Shown here one piece after another: positions 24,172 to 36,801 of a stretch of 64,000 bases of DNA. Origin of the DNA: Phascolomyces articulosus. Taxonomy: Eukaryota; Mucoromycota; Mucoromycetes; Mucorales; Lichtheimiaceae. The stretch is taken from positions 2,108,001-2,172,000 of the forward strand of contig JAIXMP010000001.1 in the NCBI GenBank assembly GCA_025677815.1. Direction: 5' to 3'. Made by a program: the position numbers and the translations under genes. Below the pieces are notes generated by a model. The model made no database searches. It saw only the letters and a program-made list of their open reading frames with translations, and was not told the DNA's origin. Every line of letters begins with the position of its first letter. The stretch's first letter is position 1.

Positions 24172-26874
24172 GATGATTAAGTTGGAAGTGGGGTGTGAAT
24201 GAAGAAAAAGAGAAAAGTTGTTGTTGAAAGAATATGGCGAGGCTCGAGAGCATATATGATGAATAGAGTGGTTCGTGTCACCTTTATCGGGTTGTACAAG
24301 CATCTGAGCCACATCTTTTTTAATATGCTAAGCAAGCTATACCTTTTTATACATCGCAACAACGATATATTAAACCAATGGTTAATAAATGAATTATAAA
24401 TATCATAAATTGAAAGGCGTAGACGATGAATAGTCTATCGATCCGATGATATTTTCATTTGATAAGTGAATCATCAAGGCATTGTGGATATATTAATTAC
24501 TATTCTGAAGCTTCTATATACAATAATATAACACTGTTTTTTCTCAATTTGATGGATTATTTTGGCGTTGTATAATTCATTCATGTAATACAAATTAGTT
24601 CTTTATATATTAGACTATTTGTTATGGTAGTCAATGTAACGAAAAATTAGCAGTGCCAAAATGATTTATGAATAAGTGTCTTTGTTGAAAATAAAGAATT
24701 TTCGTAAAATAATAAAAAGTGAGCGATTCGGAAAGACCTTCATCATATCCATTGAAAAAAATATATTATATTCAATAATAATAAAGTTAGCACCCTTTAG
24801 TCCAGCATTATTTTTGAACGTCTAAGCCTAAATTGCGCGCGCCACTCTACTTTTCCACACAGACAACAGTAATAAAATTTTATATCCAGCATAGTTGGTA
24901 TCACTATCAAGTCATTTTTTTCACTAGTTAGGCACCCAAGTCATTGTTTCCCATTTTGTCACTTGTGTATGACTTGGGTTTATGATATCATATAGTTTGT
25001 ACCATATATAAACAACATATCAATATTAGATAACTGTTCCTTAGAAGCTACAACAACTAGCTCTTCGCCGCCTAGTAGTATATAATTTACTAAACAATTA
25101 AGAGAACACTTCTCCTTTCCTTTGTATATTTACTTTACACATTAATTTGTTGTTGCTTTATTATCGCCTTTTCCTGTCATTTTGTTGCTAAAATATATTC
25201 GTTTTTTGATAGATGATATTCTATAATATATAATCATCACCACATATAATAAGATACGCTCCGAGTGTATCAGAGATTATATGTAAATATATCAAATCAT
25301 CTATTGATTATTATATATTGAGAAAAAAAAACACCAATGTAATTGATAGCAAATCCTTTTACTACTAATACATAGCAGATTGTTGTTTCTAGATAAGGTG
25401 TGAAATATCTTTACCGCTGCCAACTAACCATTATCAATCCTTATGTATTGCTTATGCAACGTTGGGAAAACACTAGGAAATTCTTCTTCCAAAGTTTTTC
25501 CTTTTTGTCGTTCAGGAATACTAATTTCCTCAGTAGTTCAATCATCATATTAATCAGAACTCAATAGCTTTTCTTTCAAAGTTTTGTTCATTATAGGAAT
25601 TAACATGACTGTCCGGAATACGCACTGCTGTTGCGTTTCCAATAATCAACTAGTCATTATATATACATGCTAGCAGACTCAAACGAAACTGTATACATTA
25701 TGTAATCGAATGGAAAAAGGACCAACTAATCCGTGAATATTATTACCAGCCGTCACTCTCCTTAGTTAGCTTTCATTTCTTTTTGGATAGATACCTGTAC
25801 TGTAGAACAACCAGTTTACCTCAATTTCTCTCATTACTTATTAATATAAAAAAATAAAGCATACAATCCAATCGATATTCAGCACTTCATTTGTTCCGTT
25901 TGTGATAATATTTATATGGTACACTAAAAGCGATAGATAAAATAATAGTTCTTTTGCAAAATCAGACTCAATTGTTCCTGGATAAATGTCCATTTCTGCA
26001 AAAATGAGTTTATGGTGCATTGATGAAGAAATTAACTGTTATGGCGATGAAAGGCAACCCAATTATCCGCGATTAAACACATAAATGCTATGATTTTTTT
26101 TTACTCTATTGATTGTTTTCTCCCCTCAAAAACCGGAATAGATGCTTTATATTGTGTTCATTCACACACTGGTCTAAAATACTAAATACTTTGTAGCCAA
26201 TAAACTTTGACAGAATATGACTCAAGTTGTGAAGTCTCGCCAAGAATTCTTTCTTGTAAAGTTTACCCATATTTTCTGATGGGGAGAGGACCGATGGTTC
26301 CACTACCTTATCTCTAGCTTATACCAACAACGGACAAATACAGGCACATATATATTACCGAAAATCCTTACCATTAGCAAAAGGATATATGAATTTTAAA
26401 GAGTCTCAAGGAAAGTTTAATTTGTTTTTCTCTTGCGCATTCCAAAGTTGCTACTATATTTTTATTTGATTACTTATACATTTAATTGTATAAAAATTTT
26501 ACTCGGACAAAAGCGCCGCGATAATAGATGATGATAAAAATAGTATGTATAGGTTGTTTATTGAAAGAACAATGTTTTTTTTATAAATGTACATTTTGTA
26601 TGAATAATAATAATAGTAGTAGTAATTGGATAAGATGTAATATATGGTTATGTATAATAATATATAAGGAATGATGTGATGTAAATGGAGAAGTAATGTA
26701 ATAATGTATAATATCCTTTTGCTTTTAGAGAAGTGGGAGAAGAGGAATTAATGTGAAAAAAAGAACAACACGTTGGGGTTAATGAACTGTTATTGTTGAG
26801 ATGCTGATAATGATGATGCTAGATATTGATGGTGTGTGCTATTTTTTAATACTGATATCCTACTAACCAACTAT
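24172..26874. other. Long intergenic region, no gene supported
   Basis: 2.7 kb of AT-rich sequence between the Hsp70-like promoter and the 3' end of the DHA2 transporter. A 65-codon frame at 26106-26303 (minus) contains RLHNLSHILSKFIGYKVFSI but has no neighbours, splice extension or recognised family. No RNA gene was seen. Confidence 0.5.
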
Positions 26875-29650
26875 TTACGCAATGACACTTTCTGCTGTTG
26901 TAGAAAGCACCTTCTCAAGATTGTAATCATCCTTGGAGTTATTAGCGTTATTTGCTCCTTTTTTAGCACCGAAACGTGTGTTTTTAGCAGCACAGGCACA
27001 AATAACGCCAACACCAGCGGCAACAAGGGGCATAATAAAGACATTGCGTACTACTTGCATATAGGCATGAATCATGGGTTGTTGAGATTCTGCTGGCATA
27101 TTTTTGAGATACAGATAATTGGTATCAGCTCCATATTGATGTGCAATAGCCTATAATGAATAAATTAAATTGCTAATTAGAAATTTCAAGTTTCAAATGA
27201 TGGATCAAATTATGGATGACTGGTAAAGGGGCGCTTTTTTTCTTTTTGATAATTGATAAAGCTTACCAGGACTTCTGGGTCAATCAAAGTCAATTCATGA
27301 GAAAGGAATAAGCTGAACATTGTTTGACAGATAGCAACGCCCTATATATGTTCATAATAAGATGTTAATAAAAAAAAGTTTGTTAGTTTCGTTTATGTTC
27401 TTGCCCATAAATGAAAATAATAAAAAGCTGCCAATAACTTACGATTGAACATGCAAGCATCATAAAAAAATTAGTCAAACTTGTTGCAACTGCAATGTAC
27501 TTCTGAGGTGCTACTGTTTGTACGCCCATAATAGTATTTTGTTGTGATAAACCGAATGCAAAACCTACCAATAATAATAAATTGAGTGAAGTTATTAGAG
27601 ACGCTATACTTTTAAGTTATCAACTATATTTGAACAGAGAAGAGGAAACGAATTACTTACCACACAACATAATATAACATGATTGTTGTGCCCATGAACT
27701 ATGTTCATTAACCATATGGAAAAGACCAAAACCAATAATGTTACATACTGATGCTAACATGAGATAAAATTTCACATAGGGGAAATGAGACAAGGCAAAT
27801 CCACTACCAATCGAAGCTACGATAAGACAACCCATGTAAGGGACCAAATGAACGCCTGAACCTGTACTATCGGAGCCAAATACAGCTTGGAACATAATAG
27901 GACCATAGTACAAGGTAGCAATGACTAATTATTATATGATAAATATTTAGTATGAATATTATCGCAGCATATAGTAAGTATGAGGTGTTATGGCCTAGCA
28001 TAAATGTAACTCGAATGAAGGACAAAGTAATACTTACAGCCAAGACCAATGCAAATAATATAAAGATAAAAAATTGTAATGGTAGGATTCAAAATGATCT
28101 CAGGTGGTAAAAGCTGAATAGCAAAATCATAAATATAGATCAGCATGATGAATAATAACATTGTGTGTCTTTTTTTTTAGTTTCTTAATTAAAACGCAAA
28201 ACTTACTGGCTCCGATGCAATCCATCCTTCAACAATAATTAATCCGACAAGAGAGATGGCCGCTCCGATAAACGGGCCGAAAGAATGTGGATTAGACCAT
28301 CTATTTTTTTTTTGTTATAAATAATAAATGGCAAGACATCGTGAGAAACAGCGTTTTTTTTTTTTTTTGATTTTGACAGTTACATAAAAAATAAAGCACC
28401 ATGTGATTTAGCCAAGACTTAGCAAGAAATAAAGAATTAGTACTAACCCATAAGATTGACCAAAATTCAATGCTATTAATAAGCAACCAACAAATGTAAT
28501 AACAAGAAAAGCTCCAAGGAAATCAATACGTTTCAATTTGGATGAAAAAGATGTCTTTTGGATCACAGTCGGTTCTTTAAGTAAAAGCGTGATAATAATA
28601 AGTGCTGTACCGCCGAGGATCAAATTGAGCCAAAAGTCCCAACGCCATGATAATTTTTGTACAAATACGCCACCTAATAAAATAAAAACCACGTTTTTAT
28701 TCAAGTAATTCATGTTAATAATAAGAATCAGTTAATAATAGTTTTCTTTTTACTTCTTTCCTTTGGTTATCAACAAAATCTGAAACAAAAAGGTGTGAGA
28801 TTAAATATGCATAACGAAAAACTCACCAATCAAAGTGCCAACTACGCTAGCTAAGCCATAAATAACTGTTAAACCAGATTGAAAACGAGGACGTAAATGA
28901 AGAGGAGCCAAGTCAGGAACAAGGACATAAGCAATGGTCATGACACAACCACCACCAAGACCTTGAACTGTTCGTCCACCAATTAAACCTTCCATGTTGG
29001 GAGTAAGTGCGTTAACCAATGATCCAATAAAGAAAATAAAAACACCAAAGACTAAGATTGGTTTTCTATTATATTTGATAGATGTAATCCTTGTTAACAT
29101 TTTATATTAAACTTTCTTAGATAATGAGATATACAATCTCTTATAAATTACCTTCCAAAAATATCAGAAAACTGTTGACATTTTCATTTAGTTATTGTTG
29201 CCATCATTAGTTTCACATTGATATATATTGCGTTGAAACAGGCTAAAAAAAACTAATCTATAATACCTTTCCAGATAATGGCATAGCAATATTGAAGGCT
29301 AATAAATAGGCAGTAGCAATCCAAGTTTGAAGGGAAATGTTGTCGGTTAAATCTGTTGTAATGATAGTCATGGCTGGTGCAATAACTGTTGTATTTAATG
29401 AAATCATAAACATGGCTAAAATAATGCCAAAAATCAAAATGCCTCGACGAACTGCTGAAAATCGTTCTGTTGGTTCTTGTTCTGTAACAATCTCAGGAGG
29501 TGATGATAAAGAGGATGGAGGTAATTCTGATTTTTTAGAATCTCCATGGATATCTACATCAACAACGGTATTTGTTTCATCTTCTTGACTAGGACGATGT
29601 TGATAAGAAGATTGTATATGACTAATATGACTACTACTATTATTATTCAT
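26875..29650 (-). CDS. DHA2-type MFS drug:H+ antiporter (591 aa, 10 exons)
   Basis: Exons: 29650-29267, 29171-29152, 29065-28827, 28673-28448, 28300-28207, 28113-28038, 27924-27661, 27564-27443, 27341-27267, 27150-26875. The sum is 1776 nt in frame. The cytosolic N-terminus is rich in Ser, His and acidic residues. Helix 1 (GILIFGIILAMFMISLNTTV) leads to DHA features: LQTWIATAYLLAFNIAMPLS, motif A (GKFSDIFGRKPIL) and motif C-like QGLGGGCVMTIAYVLVPD. Fourteen helices are expected. The long lumenal loop before the last helix (YGADTNYLYLKNMPAE) is characteristic of fungal DHA2 multidrug pumps. Substrate is unknown. Motif A depends on a 20-nt exon (29171-29152, encoding FSDIFGR) that ORF scans miss. 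The C-terminal tail is polar (GAKKGANNANNSKDD). Confidence 0.88.
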
Positions 29651-31672
29651 AATTATATAATTAAATAATTATATTGGAACAAAAAGAAAAAGAAATAGAA
29701 ACAGATCAATAATGTACCTTTTTATACATGTATAATTTTTTTTTTTCGTGCCTTTTGAAGTGACACAATGAAAAAAAGGGGAAACTCTTTCCCTTCATTC
29801 TAATTGTTCTATTTCTACTCTTCTATATTCAGATCTTATATTTCAAGTTGTTATATAATAGGAAGAGCGTGTTTATATTCTTTTAGAATTGTCCGCATAC
29901 TTTTTTTTTTTTTTTTGGGTCGAACAGCCAATTACATGATCAAGTGCGCAACCAGTGTACCATTTATGGATGAAAAACGATTCCTAAAAAACATACTTCT
30001 TTTTCCATCTGGGGCAAATGTATTTTATTCTTTAGTATTATCATAATCATTGATATTATTATATCATATAAATTTACAAAGAAAGCCTCCTTTTTATATA
30101 GTCTATTATTTATGTTGGTTCATATGATTTTCTTAATGACAAAAGATGAATATCATCGAGTGGGGGCCGAATTTACAGCTGTTAGTAATAGTGTAAGTTT
30201 GCTGGATCAGAGAAATCTCAAACACTTGTTTTTGATCTGCGATTGTGAAACAATAGAAAGTAATTGTTATAGTTTTTCCACGCGTTAACTTTAACCCGTT
30301 TCTATTGTATAACATACACTTTGTTCTATTTGTTATCAGATTATGATAGCTTCCTGCTTAAATTTGTTCTCTTCCTGTTGTGTTTAAGTAGCCCCAGCTA
30401 TTTTTTATTAAAAAAAGAAGATTTTTTAACCAAGCTGCAGGTAACCATTTTTACCATGTGTCAAAAAAGCTGGATTCCAACAGGAGTTAGAATTGAATGA
30501 GGTTACACACATACACTATTTCGCGCCAGAGCGGGTTTTTTTCTTTCCTCATTATATAGACACATACCAGAAATTTTTTTTAATTAGTTACGTCAAAAAT
30601 TGCATGAAAAAAAAGGGTAAAATAAATGTAGTGGAGATTGTCAAATAAAACTTGTATTCGCCCGCCTCTATACAAATGTACGATATGAACGAATTATCAG
30701 GTGAGTGGGTAAGTCATTTATCCGTTATAATAATTAGTGTCTTACTATTTACTGAGAAATTGATGGTAGCGTAGAGATATTTGAAAAGAAAAAACTATAA
30801 TGAAAAGGGTATCATATATACAAAATAAAAGCATTATATAATATAAGAAGTATTATAACTTTAATATATACACTAAATGACTATTATGTAATTCATGATA
30901 AGCTACACTTCTATTAATGAATTCTGTAGTCATTATCATCATGTTCAAATGTGCGTAAAAGTTTCAGTTTTGTTCATCTATGGTAAAAAAAAAATACTAT
31001 TCATTTGAACATGCGCACATGAGAGTTCGGGTAATCTTCTAAAAGAGACGATTGAACAAACTCTGTTTTATTGGCGCGGCTCTACGGTTATTGATATAAT
31101 ATATGTCCATCGTATAATAATGGTAAAAAACAGTGTATATTTGCCAGCGAGGAAAAAGGATTGCTGATCATCTATTTTCCAACGGGATATAGAAGAAGCA
31201 AATAATTCCTTAATTATCAAAGTTTAAGGTTGTTATTTACACTAGACTTAATTAATTAATAATCTCGGTGTATTTTATGTGTATGTCGGCCCGATTAATT
31301 CGAAGCTGATGTGTTTTGGTACTAAATATAACCGATGCAGCAGAGTGACTTTATATACGGTATATGCAAACATGAAGAACTTGATAGACAACATTATATA
31401 TACATATATATACTTATATGTACAACATATATAAATAAACAATCATTTACGTGAAAAACGACAGTTATCTGTTATCTATTCAAAAAAAGGAGTATGTGCA
31501 ATAGATGGGTAACTTAGATATATATATTGCTACGTAGAGCTAATAACATAACCTATTGCCAATGATCATGTATATATATTGATAAGGAATATGTTTTCCA
31601 TTAATGCTACTACTAATACTACTAAATTATATGTATAGAATAAAACCCCCTATATTCGACCAGAATCTTATT
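29651..31672. other. Long intergenic region, no gene supported
   Basis: AT-rich 2-kb gap between the DHA2 promoter and the cyanase 3' end. Short frames at 29804-30046 and 30133-30315 are unconvincing. Simple TATA-type runs occur at 31390-31440. Nothing functional was recognised. Confidence 0.5.
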
Positions 31673-32819
31673 CTACCATTTCTTATATGGCAAAAATTTC
31701 CCATCCAACGTGATTTTAACTCGATCACCCTTTGGGTTTTCCACCTATATATATATAATGAGAATAAAAAGTAAGTATGTCATGCTCTTACTGGGTATAT
31801 AAAATAACATATTTTTCGATGATGATGATGATGTTTTATTATTCACAAATAAAAAGCATATTACGTACCTTCTCGACCTTTGCTGAGAAATCAATAGCGG
31901 ACATGATACCGTCTCCGAACTGCATAAATCAAAAACTCATATCTTAGTATCGCACCTTTTTGTTTCCATTCATGGATCATGGAATCATATATTTGCCAAA
32001 TTCCCGGTCCCCCTTTTTTCTTACCTTTTCATGAATAATCGCCTTCAATGGATAACCAAAAACTTGAATCATTTCATAAAATCGATAAAGTACTGGATCA
32101 GTAGGTGGAAGAGACATAAGGCTATATGAATATGAAACATTTGAAAAAATATACAATAAGTAATGTACTTTTTTCTCACACATATATACAAGTATTACAT
32201 GCTTAAAACAGATAACACAACTGTTGTACGTTATGCATAATAATAGTAAATTCTTTCTTCCCACACTCACTTCCCAATCTTTATGTATATACTTTACCCT
32301 CCTCGATCTGGATAGAAACCTTCTCCTAGTTCTTCTTTTAAATGATTTTCTGGAAGACCCAGTACTGCTGATAACTTTTCCAATTCTTCTTTACTAGGTT
32401 TGGCCTATGAGTGTCATGCAGTTTCCAAAGTATAAAATGGAATCAAAACGCGTCATTAATAAACTTGCTTTTTTTTTTATGCTTGCTCATTACAGTCTAT
32501 TCAATATATATATACCTGGCCATAGAAAATAGAGGCAACGTATACTTCATCACGTCCAATCTTTTTACCAATGTCTTCAAAACTATATAATTGTTTGTTT
32601 TAATTGATTGAGGATTTAGGAAATAGGAGAATTATAAACGCGTTTCTTTTAGGCGGCATAAAATAATTACCTCAGCTTTTTTGCAGCTTTCGCTTTGAAC
32701 ATACGGTTATGAAGGGCAGAGAGCTTAGGCTGTTCCTGCCTTTTTGTTAGTTTTGAAGAGTACTCAAACAAATTCTTTTTTTTTCTTGCCACTCTTATTC
32801 CTATTTCACTTACAGACAT
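31673..32819 (-). CDS. CYN1: Cyanate hydratase (cyanase, 154 aa, 7 exons)
   Basis: Converts cyanate plus bicarbonate to ammonia and CO2 (via carbamate) in a homodecamer. Exons: 32819-32814 (only ATG TCT), 32735-32671, 32582-32516, 32404-32298, 32121-32025, 31919-31869, 31744-31673; 465 nt. Motifs in order: [20 protein letters not shown] (N-terminal helix-turn-helix), [38 protein letters not shown] with catalytic Arg and Glu, [14 protein letters not shown] with catalytic Ser, and [13 protein letters not shown] at the C-terminus. The 6-nt first coding exon is followed by a perfect GTAAGT donor and an ACTAAC branch-like site before the acceptor, giving [20 protein letters not shown]. Reading through that intron would add a lysine-rich non-conserved N-terminus. 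About 275 nt upstream lies the 3' end of an FAHD1-like gene on the same strand. Confidence 0.95.
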
Positions 32820-33094
32820 GTTGAAATGGGTTCTTATTGCTGTTGAAAGAGAAAAGTGTGTGTGTGTGTGAAGAGAAAGCTGTGTGTTGTTGGGGAGAAA
32901 AAAAAATATAAAGAAAAGAACTAGAAGAAAAATTCTCAGGATGGATTGAGAGATTGACTTTTTTATTATTATTTTTTTTTTGGTACAACAATTCCACAAT
33001 AGAGTTTCTGCATGTACATAATTTTTATCGTATGTAAAGCTATCTTTTGTGGTGGGGAAGCAAAATGATATTTTACAACAAATGAGGTTGTTTT

Positions 33095-34470
33095 TTAAGC
33101 CTTGAAAAGTCCATTTCTGTCTCCAACATTATATTGAACAGTAAGCAAATCATCGGGTGATCCGACTTTAAGACCTGCTTTAATCACATCACCGGCATGA
33201 ATAGGTCCTACACCAGAAGGTGTACCCGTCAAAATAACATCACCCGTTTCCAACTTCATAATAGAGGATACATAAGAAAGTAACATAGGGATCCTATAGA
33301 TAGATAGATGAAAACCCGCATCAGTCATGATTTTTCGGTAGAGATCATCAGAATTTTCAATTTGATAACACAAGAGTAATATCAACTTACTCAAAGATCA
33401 TATCTCTGGTGTTTCCATTTTGACGGAATGTATCGTTCACCTGTTTTTTTTAATCCATTTTTTTATTATTTATAATTTTGTTCTTTTTTTTCTTTTTAAT
33501 CAAACAACGTGATACTCATTTAACTTACTTTTAACCAAAGATCAACATTGGATGGATCAGTAATTTTTTCCTTTGGAATAAATTCACTATGGTTCATTGT
33601 TATCATGATTAATAATGTGATAAGGAACCTTATCTCTCTTTTCCTCCTTTTCATTAAATATGAATACATAATAAGTATCTCAAACTCTATTTTTTTACCT
33701 GATGGGAGTAAAGGTATCGAAGCCCTTGGAAGCACTCCATGGAAGACCCTTTGTCTTTGCTTCAGTCTGATGGGAAAAAACACAATTGAGAAGGATATTT
33801 AGCATAAAAATAATTAGCTTTTTGGGGTGAAAAGTGCGGGGGTTCGTAGTACTGTACTACCTCTATTTTTTTACCTGTAAGTTTCGTGCGGTCATATCAA
33901 TAGCCAATGCGTATCCTAAATATGGAATATTAGATATTAGATCGATCAAAAAAAGGCCATCATCCTCTTCTTTTTTCCATTACTTTGGATTTCCATTATA
34001 TAACTTTTTCCTTCAATTTTTTTTTTTTTACCTGCAACATAATCCATGGCCTCGGAAGGTTGGTAATCACGACCATCTTTACCAATAACAACAGCCAACT
34101 CGACTTTTGTAAAACAGAAAATTATTAGTAAACATATATATTAAATCTCCCCGTATTAAAAAAAAGGTCCAAAAGTACCTTCATGATGAACTTTACAACC
34201 AGTAGGAATCTCTACTGTTCCACCATTAGGAAGATAGGACGAAGTTGGCTTAAGGAAGAAAAAAGGCGATTTTGGTACAGCGTTACCAAGTTCCTTGGCG
34301 TGTTCACTTTAAACATAACAAACGCGTTTTTTTGCATATGAGTTTTTTTTTTAAAAAAAAAAAAAACTTCGTTGGCTATGCGGTTGGAATAGAACATGAG
34401 ATAGTTACCTAAAGTTACGGCCAATGGCAACAATCTTTTTACCTTGGGTCAAGAAATTGCGAGCAGTCAT
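33095..34470 (-). CDS. FAHD1-like acylpyruvase / oxaloacetate decarboxylase (225 aa, 8 exons)
   Basis: Fumarylacetoacetate hydrolase superfamily. Exons: 34470-34409, 34306-34179, 34103-34032, 33915-33875, 33766-33699, 33586-33529, 33440-33391, 33293-33095; 678 nt in frame, matching the family length. Visible: KKIVAIGRNFSEHAKELGN, KPTSSYLPNGGTVEIP, the metal-binding Glu cluster HHEVELAVVIGK, YALAIDMTARNLQ, KGLPWSASKGFDTFTPIS and VILTGTPSGVGPIHAGD. Family members hydrolyse acylpyruvates and decarboxylate oxaloacetate, usually in mitochondria. No classical presequence is present. A perfect T10A9 palindrome (34470-34488) abuts the start codon in the 5' UTR, and another (34343-34366) lies in intron 1. 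The bidirectional spacer to SEC61G is about 1 kb. Confidence 0.93.
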
Positions 34471-34488
34471 TTTTTTTTTAAAAAAAAA

Positions 34489-35473
34489 GGGTTATGGGAA
34501 AGAAGAAATAATAAAAAAAAACGCGTTTCCGTTATCTGTTCCAGGATTAGTTTTTATCCATGCTTTGCTGTGCGTGAGTAAGTTTTTCAAATACCGGTTT
34601 AGCCCGAGTTTATGTTGGTAAGAGTTATTCTGAAGGAATATATGATCTTTTTGGTTATGATTATTATTGTTTATGAGTCATTTGATGTATGAATCCACAA
34701 CAAATCCATATTAATGATAACCATGTTGGTAGGTAGTAAATATATTGTCTATGCAAATGGGAAAAGAACAAGCTTGCAATGAAATTTTCTCAGGTACACA
34801 ACACTGGTTGTGGCTCTTCTTCTTATAGTAGAGCCAAGCAGAAGGTTTAAACAAATATTTTGTTATTATGTATCGATATTTATTATTCTACAGCAATTGG
34901 GTACCTATACCAGATGATATTTTTCTATCCAATTTATATTCTTTAAAACAGGGCATATTCTCCAACAGTTAGCATAGGTAACAAAATGATTGCTTTATAA
35001 TAGTTTCTGTCACTTTTCGAGATAACAGCACATCATTAATAACTATTAGAGTGATATTGCTATCCATATAAGGCAATCGGTTATGTTAAATGAAAGAATA
35101 TCACGATTGGAGAGCAATACTACTTTTGTCAAGTTATTATTATATAGCATATGAGAATCTTGATGAATCAAACCATCATTGATTATCTGTAGAACAATTT
35201 TTATTTACAAAAAATAGCAATCTTCTCCATTGATATTAATATTGAATAAATAATGTCCATTTTGTCATTTCCAAATAGGATTTTGGATTTAATATACTCA
35301 CTTTTCCATGATGCAGCCACGGCTCACATTTTGATTGGTCAAAGAAAGGAGTGGGTCTTTCAATTCAGCCAACAAAAAGATAGGATTATATATATATTCA
35401 AAGGCAACAATTTAAAAAATAACTTTTCACCTTTTCCCATCTTTTCAAACCTTCTTTTTTTTTTCTATTCAAC
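34489..35473. other. Divergent promoter region, FAHD1-like / Sec61 gamma
   Basis: No coding frame was recognised in this spacer between two divergent genes. The last 40 bases before the Sec61 gamma start are T-rich (CTTTTTTTTTTCTATTC type), a recurring leader in this window. Confidence 0.5.
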
Positions 35474-36006
35474 ATGAGCACCACATCTGCCGATAATGTA
35501 AAGGACCAAGTCCAAGAAGTTGTTGAAATGCCCAAGCAATTCTTCAAGGATGGTTTCCAATTTGTAAACCGATGCCGTAAGCCCGATCAAAAAGGTAAAT
35601 ATAAAGAGGAGAATAACAGATCATCAAATAACATATATATATATATATACTATGCTTCGACGCGTTTTCTTTTGAAAAAATGCTTTATATCATCACTCTT
35701 ATAAATGGTAATTTTATTCACATGTTTTTTTCTATTAATTTTTTTAATAATAGAATTCTTGAGAATTACTCAAGCTGTTGCCATGGGTTTTGCTGCTCTT
35801 GGTGCTCTAGGTTACTTTGTTAAGGTAAAGAAAGGAAAAAAGGATAGAATATAAGAAGAGAGAGAAAAGGAAAAGAGTAACTAGTTTCTGAAAATGGGAA
35901 AAGGGAGAGGCATTGTTTTAAAAATGGCAGAAAACTCATACATTATTTATTGAAATAACAGTTGATTCATATTCCCATCAACAACATTCTCGTCGGTTCA
36001 GCCTAA
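35474..36006 (+). CDS. SSS1: Sec61 gamma / Sss1 translocon subunit (78 aa, 3 exons)
   Basis: Exons 35474-35594, 35754-35824, 35962-36006; 237 nt. A tail-anchored subunit of the ER protein-conducting channel that clamps the two halves of Sec61 alpha. The amphipathic segment MPKQFFKDGFQFVNRCRKPD and the basic PDQKEFLRIT hinge match SecE/Sec61 gamma. One membrane helix follows (AVAMGFAALGALGYFVKLIH), ending IPINNILVGSA. Length, topology and C-terminal INNILVG motif are all typical. The last two introns are phase-consistent. Confidence 0.96.
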
Positions 36007-36801
36007 GAAAAAAACGTATAACTTTTTGTTTTCTAAAACAAACCAACAACAAAGAAGAAAAAAGAGAATCATTCATTTATCCTACATATAAAAAATCCAT
36101 TTATCGTTGTCTTTTTTATTTCCTTATCCCCCTTCCATTAATGTATAGCCTTGTCCTGCTCCATTCAGTTAATACAAACAAACAAAAAAATCATATAAAA
36201 AAGGTCGCTAATAAAACCGATGCTTTATGCGCTCCTCGGTGTGTGCTGCTTGTTAGAAAGAAAATGATTGGATTTGTTATGTTTATTGTGATGTTATATA
36301 TTTTTTATGGATTTTTGGAAGGAAATTGAATGAAGAAAAGGAGAGTGATTAGAAACATAGTATAGTTCGAATCCTGTTATTGGTGAGTTGGATGAAGGGA
36401 ATGATCATGGTGAAATAACGCTAATAGCTACGGTATACTGCATCTTTGATTCATAGTCGCACTTTTTCGGTAGAACGGTGAAAGGCGATGCTTTTTGTCA
36501 ATTATCCTGCCAATTCATTCGATCAGATCAGCCATGAGAACGAAAAAAGAATATATCATAAACAATGGTAAGTTTATTTTACAAGGTATATGTATTTTGC
36601 ATAAGAAACAAATGGATCTAAAAAAACCGAGCAGATCAAAGCAAAGGGAGTGAGCACTGCGGAGGTTTGGTATTACGGTGGAATTCTCCAGAATGATTTT
36701 TTTTCACGCGACGGGAATAAGTTGCGTGTTTCCCAACAAAAGCCCTGCCTTTTTTTCTTCTTTTCTATAACTCTTTTTTTTTTCTTTCTCTATAATAAAC
36801 A
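36007..36801. other. Intergenic, STI1 promoter region
   Basis: Contains no supported gene. An imperfect heat-shock element lies at 36680-36694. A T-rich leader precedes the STI1 start. Confidence 0.5.
36680..36694 (+). promoter_or_regulatory. Candidate heat-shock element upstream of STI1
   Basis: Three alternating 5-bp units, gGAAt-tCTCc-aGAAt, fit nGAAn-nTTCn-nGAAn with one mismatch in the middle unit. It lies about 110 bp upstream of the STI1-like start codon. STI1/Hop genes are HSF1 targets in other fungi, so the location is plausible, but a 15-bp imperfect match can occur by chance. Confidence 0.4.

Noticed and set aside
26106..26303. 65-codon minus-strand frame in an intergenic gap
   Set aside because: Protein-like composition but no neighbours, splice extension, signal or recognised family; not called as a gene.
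31390..31440. TATA-repeat cluster considered as a replication origin or promoter
   Set aside because: Simple AT repeats like this occur throughout the window and there is no adjacent gene start to support it.
36366..36376. tRNA B-box-like AGTTCGAATCC
   Set aside because: No A box or cloverleaf can be folded around it, and the upstream sequence does not pair.
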